64,000 bases of DNA, taken from Oscillospiraceae bacterium. GTDB taxonomy: Bacteria > Bacillota > Clostridia > Oscillospirales > CAG-272. The stretch covers positions 28,407 to 92,406 of the forward strand of contig SVSN01000002.1 in NCBI GenBank assembly GCA_015064285.1, given 5' to 3'. A model generated the notes under the pieces. The model worked only from the letters and a program-made list of their open reading frames with translations, was not told where the DNA came from and searched no databases. The position numbers were made by a program, and so were the translations under genes. Position 1 is the stretch's first letter. Each line of letters opens with the position of its first letter. Positions 25,330 through 33,550 of the stretch are shown here, piece by piece.

Positions 25330-26340
25330 TTATTCTCCCTTCTCTGCCCAGCCGCAGCATGCCATAACTGTCCGGAAAAGTGCGTTTTCATATGCAAATG
25401 TGTACGGATTTTCGCTTCTGCCGCGGACATGATCCACAAAATCCTGTATCATGGCATCGTACCGGTCAAAAGGCTGGCTGTCGATCTGTTCCGTTCTGCC
25501 TTCTGTCGAAAAAACGGCAGATGCTTTCAGCATAGTCCCCTGCACGACACTTTCCATGGGTTTGATCTCAATGGTTCCCTTCTCTCCGCAGATCACAAGC
25601 TGCCGGCGTCTGTAGCCGTTGACCTCGGCACAGGTCGTTTTCACAAAAGATACGCCTTCCGGATATTTCAGCACGGCAAACCCGTAGTTTTCACTGTCCA
25701 GTCCGTACTGCCCGGTACAGGTATTCATGGGAATGATTTCCTCCGGCAAACCGCCCATAAACTGCAGAACCATATCGACCATGTGGCATCCCAGGTAGTA
25801 CATCATTCCGCCCTTGTGCTTGCCGATCCAGGAGCACATGGCTTCCGGATAGCAAAGGCTCATCTGTCCTTCCACCGCGTAGATCTTCCCCAGTTTTCCG
25901 GCACGGACCATTTCCATTGCCTTCTGCACCATCGGATTGTACCGGTACATATACCCAAGCTGCAGTACGAGATTCCGGCGGCGGCAGGTATCCGTAAGTT
26001 TTTCAAAGGAAGCGCATCCGTGGGTTCCCGGCTTGTCCAGATAGATGTGCACGCCTCTGTCCGCAAACAGCTGTGCGTACTCCGTAGCGTTTTCCTCCTG
26101 ACATTCGATGGCGACCGCCTCCAGATCTTCCATCTCCAGCAGTTCTTCCACCGTATACTGCCGCATACTTCCGTACGGCATACCCGGCGCCCGGAATCCG
26201 GGACTCTCCGGATGTCTGTATTCCGGACTGGGTTCGGCAAATCCTATGACCTGCAGTTCCGGATTTTTCAGAAGCGCGGCGGCAGCATCTCTGGCATGGG
26301 GATGCCCCGTTCCGATCTGAGCAATTTTCAGTTTTTCCAT
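25330..26340 (-). CDS. Gfo/Idh/MocA-family oxidoreductase
   Basis: 336 aa. N-terminal KIAQIGTGHPHARDAAAAL is an atypical Rossmann loop (GTGHPHA in place of GxGxxG-A). GVHIYLDKPGTHG holds the DKP version of the EKP catalytic Lys motif, and MMYYLGCHMVDMVLQFMGG carries the active-site His. Substrate unknown; cytosolic sugar dehydrogenase, dehydratase or inert homologue. GGGAGG lies before the ATG at 26340. It is the first gene of an operon with the P1 peptidase. Confidence 0.82.
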   Translation of the reverse strand: MEKLKIAQIGTGHPHARDAAAALLKNPELQVIGFAEPSPEYRHPESPGFRAPGMPYGSMRQYTVEELLEMEDLEAVAIECQEENATEYAQLFADRGVHIYLDKPGTHGCASFEKLTDTCRRRNLVLQLGYMYRYNPMVQKAMEMVRAGKLGKIYAVEGQMSLCYPEAMCSWIGKHKGGMMYYLGCHMVDMVLQFMGGLPEEIIPMNTCTGQYGLDSENYGFAVLKYPEGVSFVKTTCAEVNGYRRRQLVICGEKGTIEIKPMESVVQGTMLKASAVFSTEGRTEQIDSQPFDRYDAMIQDFVDHVRGRSENPYTFAYENALFRTVMACCGWAEKGE

Positions 26341-26531
26341 ATATACCCTCCCAATCACTTATTTTCCGTAAACAGTATTTATATTCCTATTATATGGGAT
26401 AATTATATAAAATCCGTGCCGCTTTTGCAAGTGATCTCCCCTACAAAAAACACATCCGGAAAATCTTTTTTGGCAGATAAAGCGGTATCCAAGAAGAAAT
26501 AACACCTTCTATAAACAGCTTCATAAAACTG

Positions 26532-26579
26532 CCCCGGAAACAGGAACCGGCATTCGGCACCTCCCTCCGGGGATTTTTA
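26532..26579. terminator. Hairpin terminator
   Basis: CCCCGGA and TCCGGGG form the stem, with ATTTTT on the plus side and GTTTT on the minus side. It follows the Gfo/Idh gene ending at 26599. Confidence 0.7.
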
Positions 26580-26598
26580 TATGGCGGATATGGTTCTC

Positions 26599-27846
26599 TT
26601 ATCTGCCGAACAGTTCCAGGTACCGGCGCATCTGTTCCTCGGTGGGCTTATAGTCCGTATGGGAACAGCAGGGCAGATCGGGCGCTGTGCCGTCTGTCAG
26701 ATAATAGGGGGTGGCATAATCGTTTTCATACTGTTTCCGGCATTCTTCCTTGTGGAAATCCGGAATTTCGTATGCTTTGCCGTTTTCCAGCACCGATCTG
26801 TGGGAAAGGATCGCCGTGGAAGACATGGCAACGGCTGCATGCACATGGAAAGGATGCTCCGGCTGCCGTCCTTCTGCGATGCACTCCAGGAAAGAACGTG
26901 CTGTCAGATAATCGGAGCCGCCGTGCCCGCTTTGCCGGATCTTTTCTTCATCCGGATCGTTCCAGCCGGGATCGTACATCTGCACTTCCTGTTCCCCTTC
27001 CGGTTTGGACCATCCGTTGTAGCGGAGCATGATCTTTGCCCCCATCCCGCGAAGGTTTTCGATCTGTCCTTCCGTACCGCAGATCCGGTAGGCATTGTGG
27101 TGTCCGCCGAATCCGGCACATCCGGTGATCCGGAAAATGGACCCGTCATCATTCTGTGTCATGATCACAGCCACCCGGTCACCGGCAAAAGACGCATTGG
27201 GCACATCCCCTTCCACCGGCGCAAAGGAGGCGAATGCTGTCACGGTCTTCGGTGTCGCACCGGTCGCACGCATCACAGGACCCAGAGAGTGGGTGATATA
27301 GTAGGTACGGGGATTATAGTTCCGCCAGTGCTTGCTGAAATAATTGTACACCTGTTTGAATCCGATATCGTTGGGATCGCCGGGATGGTTGTATTCCCCT
27401 TCCGCATACAGGATCTTCCCCAGCGTACCGCCCTTGGCAATCCGATGCATTTCCCGGTTGAAAATCATCTGCGGGTAATTCTCCGCCAGCATGTATACAA
27501 CCTCCGGATGCTTTTCTGCCGCACGGATCAGAGCAACACCTTCCGCCATGGTACCGTTGCTGATGCATTCGGAATATACGTGGATCCCTTTCTCCATGCA
27601 TCGTATGGCATAGGGCGCATGTTCATGGAAATAATTGGCCAGCACCACCGCGTCCATATCGTGCTCGATAAAGGAATCGAAATCTTCATATTCCGCAATG
27701 TTCCCGCCCAGACGTTTTACGGCGTTCTCTCTGCGTTCGGTGTGAAAATCACAAATGGCAGTGATCTCGCAGCCGAGCAGCTGGAAATTGGCGGCAAGGT
27801 CTGCTCCGCGGCCTGCCCCGAAAATCCCGATCTTCAAAGTTTTCAT
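26599..27846 (-). CDS. Gfo/Idh/MocA-family oxidoreductase (GH109-like length)
   Basis: 415 aa. Begins LKIGIFGAGRGADLAANF, a Rossmann loop. GIHVYSECISNGTMAEG replaces the EKP motif with ECI, so the catalytic Lys is not at the usual place. THSLGPVMRATGA carries the His region. C-terminal HVHAAVAMSSTAILSHRSV resembles GH109-type and other long family members. Function may be a sugar oxidation or an NAD-dependent glycosidase reaction, both inferred only. Start at 27846 follows GGGAGG. A consensus promoter is upstream. Confidence 0.78.
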   Translation of the reverse strand: MKTLKIGIFGAGRGADLAANFQLLGCEITAICDFHTERRENAVKRLGGNIAEYEDFDSFIEHDMDAVVLANYFHEHAPYAIRCMEKGIHVYSECISNGTMAEGVALIRAAEKHPEVVYMLAENYPQMIFNREMHRIAKGGTLGKILYAEGEYNHPGDPNDIGFKQVYNYFSKHWRNYNPRTYYITHSLGPVMRATGATPKTVTAFASFAPVEGDVPNASFAGDRVAVIMTQNDDGSIFRITGCAGFGGHHNAYRICGTEGQIENLRGMGAKIMLRYNGWSKPEGEQEVQMYDPGWNDPDEEKIRQSGHGGSDYLTARSFLECIAEGRQPEHPFHVHAAVAMSSTAILSHRSVLENGKAYEIPDFHKEECRKQYENDYATPYYLTDGTAPDLPCCSHTDYKPTEEQMRRYLELFGR

Positions 27847-27916
27847 ACGGATACCTCCCTGTTTTGCATTCTCTGCCGGCAGTCTGCAGATTCTTCCGGC
27901 AGCTTTATCCGGTTTC

Positions 27917-27945
27917 ATTATATCACAGTCCCGCAGGCTTGTCAA
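27917..27945 (-). promoter_or_regulatory. Consensus SigA promoter
   Basis: Minus strand TTGACA, 17 nt, TATAAT, about 70 nt upstream of the Gfo/Idh gene. Confidence 0.85.
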
Positions 27946-28073
27946 GAAAACTATACATTCCGGCAGGCGTTTTTTCGTCTGTTTTCGGCTGTATTCCACA
28001 AACAAACAGGAGCATTTCCATACCTGTACAGAAGTCTGTGCAGAATCCCCGCCAGTATCGTCAGATCCCACTA

Positions 28074-28103
28074 TTGACAAATCCGTTCCGGTTGATGTAT
28101 AAT
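28074..28103 (+). promoter_or_regulatory. SigA promoter of metallochaperone operon
   Basis: TTGACA, 18 nt, TATAAT. The expected transcript start (about 28110) falls at the base of the structured leader. Confidence 0.8.
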
Positions 28104-28112
28104 GCTTCCAGA

Positions 28113-28165
28113 AGCCTGTTTTACGGGCACCGGGAGTTAGCTTTCTCTAACCGTCGGAACAGGCT
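28113..28165 (+). ncRNA. Compact structured 5' leader, candidate cis-regulator
   Basis: AGCCTGTT (28113-28120) pairs with AACAGGCT (28158-28165). CCG/CGG extends this helix, and GTTAG/CTAAC (28136-28140, 28147-28151) forms the terminal hairpin, with an asymmetric internal loop between them. It starts almost at the expected +1 and lies 40 nt before a metal GTPase gene. No T-run follows, so any control is likely at translation. I cannot match it to a known riboswitch class. Confidence 0.4.
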
Positions 28166-28206
28166 GCACACCCATACAATCCATCTGTACAAGGAGTATT
28201 ATATAT

Positions 28207-29454
28207 ATGACCAGAATTGATATATTCTCCGGTTTTCTGGGCGCCGGAAAAACCACACTGATCAAAAAACTGATCGCAGAAGCCTACAGCGGCGAAAAGC
28301 TGGTACTGATCGAAAATGAATTCGGCGATATCGGTATTGACGGCGGATTCCTGCAGGATGCCGGTGTGAACATCACCGAAATGAATTCCGGCTGCATCTG
28401 CTGCAGTCTGGTGGGAGATTTTGCCCAGGCACTGCAGAAGGTGATCGCCGATTACGCGCCGGACCGGATCCTCATCGAACCCTCCGGTGTGGGCAAGCTC
28501 AGCGATGTTGTCAAAGCCGTGCAGGATATCGATTCCGCCGATATCGTTCTCGGTGCACTGGCAACCGTGGCAGATGTCAACAAGTGCAAAATGTATATGA
28601 AGAACTTCGGCGAATTCTTCAACAACCAGATCGAAAACGCCGGTACCATCATCCTCAGCCACACCACCGGTGTATCCGATGCCAAGCTGGCGGCCTGCGT
28701 GGAACTGCTCCGGGAACACAACCCCACGGCGGATATTCTTACCACCCCCTGGGAACAGCTGACCGGTGCGCAGATCCTGGAAGTGCTGGAAAAAAAGAAT
28801 ACCCTGGAAGAAGAACTGCAGAAAATGGTGGAAGAAGCGTCCGTATGTCCCGAATGCGGCTGCCATCACGGGCATCATCATGATCACGACGAACACTGCT
28901 GCTGTGAACACGACCATGATCATCACCACGACCACGATGAACACTGCTGCTGTGAACATGACCATGATCATCACCACGACCATGACGAACACTGCTGCTG
29001 CGGTCACGACCATGATCATCACCACGACCACGATGAACACTGCTGCTGCGGTCACGACCATGATCATCACCACGACCACGATGAACACTGCTGCTGCGGT
29101 CACGACCATGATCATCACCATGACCACGATGAACACTGCTGCTGCGGTCACGACCATGATCATCACCACCATCACCATGCGGACGAAGTGTTCACCAGTT
29201 TCGGGGCAGAAACCGGCCGCAGATATACCGTGGAAGAAATCACCAATGCGCTTGCCGCTCTGGAAAATGAAGAAGTATACGGCACCATTCTCCGCGCCAA
29301 GGGGATCGTCAGCGGTACGGACGGGTTCATTCATTTCGACTATGTTCCGGGCGAACCGGATGTGCGTACCGGCAGTGCCGCTCCCACCGGCCGTCTCTGC
29401 GTGATCGGCGCAAACATTCACGAAGATGCTCTGAAGACTCTGTTCATGCTGTAA
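28207..29454 (+). CDS. CobW/COG0523 GTPase with His/Cys-rich repeats
   Basis: 415 aa G3E-family metallochaperone, cytosolic, thought to deliver zinc or another divalent metal to client enzymes. P-loop GFLGAGKTT (9-17), the metal motif GCICC (62-66) and EPSGVG (91-96) are present. The guanine-specificity NKxD is missing: LSHTTGVSD (150-158) stands there. Residues 226-321 are six 16-residue copies of the form DHDEHCCC(E/G)HDHDHHH, a very large metal-binding insert. The C-terminal CobW domain (residues about 330-415) follows. GAG-type RBS; next gene 15 nt downstream is a second G3E protein. Confidence 0.88.
   Translation: MTRIDIFSGFLGAGKTTLIKKLIAEAYSGEKLVLIENEFGDIGIDGGFLQDAGVNITEMNSGCICCSLVGDFAQALQKVIADYAPDRILIEPSGVGKLSDVVKAVQDIDSADIVLGALATVADVNKCKMYMKNFGEFFNNQIENAGTIILSHTTGVSDAKLAACVELLREHNPTADILTTPWEQLTGAQILEVLEKKNTLEEELQKMVEEASVCPECGCHHGHHHDHDEHCCCEHDHDHHHDHDEHCCCEHDHDHHHDHDEHCCCGHDHDHHHDHDEHCCCGHDHDHHHDHDEHCCCGHDHDHHHDHDEHCCCGHDHDHHHHHHADEVFTSFGAETGRRYTVEEITNALAALENEEVYGTILRAKGIVSGTDGFIHFDYVPGEPDVRTGSAAPTGRLCVIGANIHEDALKTLFML
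28882..29169 (+). repeat. Six-copy 48-bp tandem repeat in CobW gene
   Basis: Six nearly identical 48-bp units in frame, each coding 16 residues rich in His, Asp and Cys. Units 1-2 encode Glu and units 3-6 Gly at one position. Near-identity of synonymous sites points to recent expansion by slippage or recombination. Confidence 0.95.
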
Positions 29455-29469
29455 TCGGAGGAAATTTCT

Positions 29470-30411
29470 ATGGAAATGCCCATTTATCTGTTCACCGGCT
29501 TTCTGGAAGCGGGAAAAACCAGCTTCATCCAGCAGACCCTGACGGAACAGAACCTTACCGAAGACGGCAACACCCTCCTGATCATCTGCGAAGAAGGCAT
29601 CGAGGAATACGATCCCTCTGCTTTCCCTGCTCCCAATGTGTACTGCGAAGTAATCGAGGAGGAAGAAGATATCACCCCCGAGCTGCTCTCCTCCCTGGCA
29701 GAAAAGCACAAGGCTTCCCTGGTCATGATCGAGTACAACGGTATGTGGCAGCTGGCCAGTCTGTACAGCAATCTGCCGGAGGAATGGTATGTATACCAAG
29801 AGCTGTTCCTCTGCGACTCCACCACCTTTGAAAACTACAACCGGAACATGCGCAGTCTGGTGGTGGACAAGCTGACCTCCTGCGACCTGGCGGCGTTCAA
29901 CCGGGTAGACGAAAACACGGACAGAATGGCCCTGCACAAGATTGTCCGCGGCGTGGGACGCACCACACGGATCCTGTACGAAATGACGGACGGTACTCTG
30001 GAATACGATACCATCGAAGATCCCCTGCCCTTTGATATCCATGCGGACATTATCAAGATCGAAGACCGGGATTTTGCCTGGTGGTACCGGGATCTGTCCG
30101 AGGACATGGCAAAGTATGACGGCAAGAAGGTGCATTTCAAGGGCGTTGTTCTCAAGGATGAAACCATTCCCAAAGGTTGTTTTGTCTGCGGCAGACATAT
30201 CATGACCTGCTGTGCGGACGATATCCAGTATGCCGGTCTTGTCTGCAAATGGAAAAGCAGCGAGACTCTGAAATCCCAGAAATGGGTGGAGATCACCGGA
30301 AAGATCGCCATGGAAAAGCACAAACTCTACGAAGGCCCCGGACCGGTACTGAAAATCACCTCCGTGGTTCCTGCCGCCCCGCCGGAAGAACAGATCGCCA
30401 CGTTCAACTGA
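29470..30411 (+). CDS. G3E GTPase fused to YcgQ/TIGR03943-type C-domain
   Basis: 313 aa. The N-terminal half is a reduced G3E GTPase: P-loop GFLEAGKTS (10-18), acidic loop VIEEEEDITPELL, and NRVD (144-147) as the guanine motif; the CxCC metal motif is absent. From about residue 215 the sequence GKKVHFKGVVLKD, KGCFVCGRHIMTCCADD (235-251) and AGLVCKW matches the C-terminal domain of YcgQ-type membrane proteins, which in Bacillus sit beside the zinc GTPase YciC in the Zur regulon. A Cys-based metal site in the C-domain is inferred. Second gene of the operon, 15 nt after the His-rich GTPase. Confidence 0.8.
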   Translation: MEMPIYLFTGFLEAGKTSFIQQTLTEQNLTEDGNTLLIICEEGIEEYDPSAFPAPNVYCEVIEEEEDITPELLSSLAEKHKASLVMIEYNGMWQLASLYSNLPEEWYVYQELFLCDSTTFENYNRNMRSLVVDKLTSCDLAAFNRVDENTDRMALHKIVRGVGRTTRILYEMTDGTLEYDTIEDPLPFDIHADIIKIEDRDFAWWYRDLSEDMAKYDGKKVHFKGVVLKDETIPKGCFVCGRHIMTCCADDIQYAGLVCKWKSSETLKSQKWVEITGKIAMEKHKLYEGPGPVLKITSVVPAAPPEEQIATFN

Positions 30412-30425
30412 ATCCTGTACAATAC

Positions 30426-30459
30426 AAAACTGCCGATAGCATCACCGGCAGTTTTTTGT
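30426..30459 (+). terminator. Terminator of metallochaperone operon
   Basis: AAAACTGCCG pairs with CGGCAGTTTT, followed by a T-run. Confidence 0.88.
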
Positions 30460-30491
30460 GTTTTATCAGCAGATTGCTGGCAGACGGCTTC

Positions 30492-31550
30492 TCAGACATG
30501 CATTCTGTACCGGAATGCACCGGGACGGTTTTTGTCTTCCGCGGCTCTTGCGGCAGGGAATGCCAGCAGCGGTATGCCTTTGTCAACCGTATTTCTGTAG
30601 ATCGTTTCCATATCATTCAGATGGGGCTGGGACATATTGATACCGTACAGATACGGCAGACCGCACAGCGTTTCGATATAGTGATCCCCTCTGCCGCAGA
30701 AATGTACCGCACCGCCGCCGAAATGTGCCAGCAGCCGTCCGTCATAGGGCGCCGCAAATTCCCGGTACAGAGCGGGAGAAAGATTCATGGCACTGTCATT
30801 CCGCAGCAGAATCCGTCCTCTGTGCCGCAGATTCGCCCAGTGCACATTCATTTCCGCCTCACAGGGGAACAGCCGGAACCATTTTTCCATGAACGCGATG
30901 TATGTCTCCGTCAGCAGGGACAGCATGGCATGCACCAGTTCCGGTTCTTCATACATAGCGTAAAACATATCGCATCCCCACAGCAGCTCGCAGATGTCCA
31001 GCGGCCCCTGGAGGTCGGGATGATACACCGACACATACTTTGCGATACCGGGATACGCTTCAAACACTTCCCTGAACAGCTCCCCACAGGCAAACACCCT
31101 GGCTCCGAAACCGTTATCCAGATCCGGCATCCCCTTTTCCACCAGAGAGCGGATGATTTCCGTATCGTTGAATGCCTTGGTGGTGGGCAGCGTATTCAGT
31201 TCCGGCGGCATTTCAAAGATCTCCGCACCGAACAGGGAGGAAAGAATTCCCGTTCCGTAATTGGCTCGCACGGCCAGATTCTGCCCGGGTGTGTTCAGCG
31301 CCGCAGATACCCCCATCATCTGGGATACCAGCATGTACTCCACATCGTTCAGCGCATCATTGATATTGGCTCTGAAAAGCTTTGTCCCCGGCACAGAGCA
31401 TACTTTTCTCTTCGGGGAAAATATCTCGTCCCTGGTCCGGTCATACAGAAAATCAAACCACTGGGCAGAAAAATCTTCTTCCGCTTCCGGCCGGATCCGT
31501 CTTTCGATATCGTCCAGCAAAGCAATGGTCTCCGGTTTCAGGTGCAGCAT
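30492..31550 (-). CDS. URO-D family protein
   Basis: 352 aa, soluble. A second uroporphyrinogen-decarboxylase-like barrel in the window: KVCSVPGTKLFRANINDAL, FNDTEIIRSLVEKGMPDL, VYHPDLQGPLDICELLWG, and HFGGGAVHFCGRGDHYIETL with YGINMSQPHLND. The His/Cys around AVHFCGRGDH resemble the metal-binding region of corrinoid methyltransferases. No heme or corrinoid genes are near. Probably an uncharacterised enzyme of the glycan or C1 type. Start at 31550 follows AAGGTGG; the upstream in-frame extension overlaps the promoter. Confidence 0.7.
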   Translation of the reverse strand: MLHLKPETIALLDDIERRIRPEAEEDFSAQWFDFLYDRTRDEIFSPKRKVCSVPGTKLFRANINDALNDVEYMLVSQMMGVSAALNTPGQNLAVRANYGTGILSSLFGAEIFEMPPELNTLPTTKAFNDTEIIRSLVEKGMPDLDNGFGARVFACGELFREVFEAYPGIAKYVSVYHPDLQGPLDICELLWGCDMFYAMYEEPELVHAMLSLLTETYIAFMEKWFRLFPCEAEMNVHWANLRHRGRILLRNDSAMNLSPALYREFAAPYDGRLLAHFGGGAVHFCGRGDHYIETLCGLPYLYGINMSQPHLNDMETIYRNTVDKGIPLLAFPAARAAEDKNRPGAFRYRMHV

Positions 31551-31577
31551 ACAGCCACCTTCCTTTCTGTTTTTCTC

Positions 31578-31606
31578 AGTATACCACGAATCCTGCCGAT
31601 ATGCAA
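31578..31606 (-). promoter_or_regulatory. SigA-type promoter for URO-D gene
   Basis: Minus strand TTGCAT, 17 nt, TATACT. Confidence 0.55.
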
Positions 31607-31650
31607 GCAAAATTTCCGGCAGGCGAAGGTTCCTTCCTGCCAAAAAATTC

Positions 31651-31679
31651 TTGACGGGTCGGACGACAGCTGTTATAAT
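31651..31679 (+). promoter_or_regulatory. SigA-type promoter
   Basis: TTGACG, 17 nt, TATAAT, divergent from the URO-D promoter and about 45 nt upstream of the lipoprotein gene. Confidence 0.8.
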
Positions 31680-31720
31680 AAAGACAAATACAATGTCCTG
31701 TACAGAAAGGATTTACCTTT

Positions 31721-33478
31721 ATGAAATATTTCCGCAAGTGTTTTCTTTGTGTTCTGCTGACAGCAGGTCTCTGGCTGACCGGGTGCGGCGGTACCCCTGC
31801 AGCAGAAGAAACGGAAGCCGCCGAAACCACTCCCAGAGCCTATCTGGATCCGGCTGACCGGGATACCATCCTGCGCATCAATCCTGCAAACAAGCTCGGG
31901 GTGATCGATAATAAACTCAGCAACATGAATATGTGGAACTACAACATGTTCTGGAAAGATTCTTTTTCCAAGAGTTTTTTTAAAAACATGTATCCCTTTG
32001 TGGAAGAAATGCAGTTCATGACCGCAACGGGCGGTGAGCTGAGCCGGGATCTGTTCCGGGATCCGTCAGACCGCAGCGTCCTGGACGACTACGATTTCAC
32101 ACCTCTGGTCAACGCCTGCCGGCATGTGGTGGAACAGGGACTTGTCCCCGTGATCAAAACCGGTAATATCCCCCAGAAATACTCTACCGTCAGCACCACC
32201 GGCACCTTCGGCGTCAACCTGTATCCGCCGGACGATTACAATGTGTACTACAACTATATCCGTGCCATGACCCAGACCCTGGCGGATACCTTCGGCACGG
32301 AAGAAGTACAGACCTGGCGCTGGGGCTGCTTTACGGAATATGAAAACGGCGACTGGTTCCAGGGAACCTGTGAGGACTACTGCAAAATATACGACTATAC
32401 GGTTGCCGCCATCCAGAGCGTGCTGGGTGAGGACATCCGGATCGGCGCACACAGCATGAGCTGTTCCGAAGGTCTGTGGGACGAACGGGATTTCATCGAA
32501 CACTGTATCTCCGGCACCAATTACTGCACCGGACAGCAGGGTACCCGTCTGACATACCTTGCCGCCTCCTACTATGATGACAAGATTTCAGGCCTGTCCT
32601 CCCGTACCACCAGACTCACCAAAACCATCAACATTCTCCGGGACAAAGTAAACCAGTCTGTGGACGCCGCGCTTGCTGCCGGTATTTCCCGCGAGCACCT
32701 GGATGAGCTGGGGATCACCTCCATCTATTACGGCGTGGACGAAGGACGGATTCTGTCAGGCAGCAAGGGACTTAACGATTCTGCCCTGACAAACCGTATT
32801 GTGGGCGACACCAAACAGGCTGCCTATGACGCCATGATCCTGCAGCAGATGGTGGAAAACGATATCGGCTATTTTTCCGCCTGGGCGTACCACACGGATC
32901 AGTTCTACGGTCTGCCCACCGTTTCCTACCATGTGGCCGCAGAATTCTATAAAATGGTGGGTACCACACAGGTTGAGACCGCTGTGGAACGGTATGTGGA
33001 AAACTCTCTGTTCCCCAGAACCCAGGACGCCCTTGCTTCCGTGGGAGAAGACGGAACCATATATGCCATGATCTATGATTTCGGCGACGACCTGAACGTA
33101 CGGGACCGGGACAAAAACGTAGGGAATGCCCTGCATCTGCTGGTAAATCTGGACTGTACCAGAGCCAAACTGACTTTTTCCTATATCAACGATGAATCCA
33201 ATTTCTTTGATGAATGGAGAGCGGACTGCGAGGCTGCCGGTATTACCAGAGATGACTTTTCCTGGTCTCCGGACAGTACCCAGCTGCCGGGAAATCTGAC
33301 CACCGACAAAGCCGTCCGGCTCTTCAACCAGAATATTTCCGCCGGTTCCGACTACACGCTGTGTTCTGTTCTGAAAATGGATTCTGCGGAAGTGGATGTA
33401 GTGGACGGCGAGCTGTACTACCACCTGCCGCTGGAACCAAATTCTGTGGTATTCTGCAAAATCGAACCGTTGCAGTAA
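31721..33478 (+). CDS. GH39-like surface lipoprotein
   Basis: 585 aa. Signal peptide with lipobox LTGC and a short acidic linker. The body looks like a clan GH-A barrel: VIDNKLSNMNMWNY at the start, then VQTWRWGCFTEYENGDWFQG, whose ...EYEN resembles the acid/base NEP-type motif of GH39/GH5 enzymes, and SAWAYHTDQFYG for the later strand. A C-terminal beta domain (LHLLVNLDCTRAKLTF... LPLEPNSVVFCKIE) follows. Probably a beta-xylosidase-like or related exo-enzyme at the cell surface; the substrate is unknown. The glycyl-radical gene follows after 72 nt. Confidence 0.65.
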   Translation: MKYFRKCFLCVLLTAGLWLTGCGGTPAAEETEAAETTPRAYLDPADRDTILRINPANKLGVIDNKLSNMNMWNYNMFWKDSFSKSFFKNMYPFVEEMQFMTATGGELSRDLFRDPSDRSVLDDYDFTPLVNACRHVVEQGLVPVIKTGNIPQKYSTVSTTGTFGVNLYPPDDYNVYYNYIRAMTQTLADTFGTEEVQTWRWGCFTEYENGDWFQGTCEDYCKIYDYTVAAIQSVLGEDIRIGAHSMSCSEGLWDERDFIEHCISGTNYCTGQQGTRLTYLAASYYDDKISGLSSRTTRLTKTINILRDKVNQSVDAALAAGISREHLDELGITSIYYGVDEGRILSGSKGLNDSALTNRIVGDTKQAAYDAMILQQMVENDIGYFSAWAYHTDQFYGLPTVSYHVAAEFYKMVGTTQVETAVERYVENSLFPRTQDALASVGEDGTIYAMIYDFGDDLNVRDRDKNVGNALHLLVNLDCTRAKLTFSYINDESNFFDEWRADCEAAGITRDDFSWSPDSTQLPGNLTTDKAVRLFNQNISAGSDYTLCSVLKMDSAEVDVVDGELYYHLPLEPNSVVFCKIEPLQ

Positions 33479-33550
33479 CCCGCTTCCCCCCATGCTGTAT
33501 CCAAAGAAAAACAGCCTGTACACATCTGACAGGCAAAACGGAGGAACTGT

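Noticed and set aside
28113-28165. yybP-ykoY manganese or NiCo (czcD) riboswitch
   Set aside because: GGGAGTTAG vaguely recalls the yybP core, but the conserved multi-helix layout and partner loop of either class are not visible.
28882-29169. CRISPR array
   Set aside because: Repeats are contiguous without spacers, are in frame and encode a His/Cys-rich protein segment.
28147-30321. 724-residue open frame on the minus strand across both GTPase genes
   Set aside because: It is antisense to two clear P-loop GTPases and stays open because of the His/Cys repeat and codon bias; no RBS or promoter fits.
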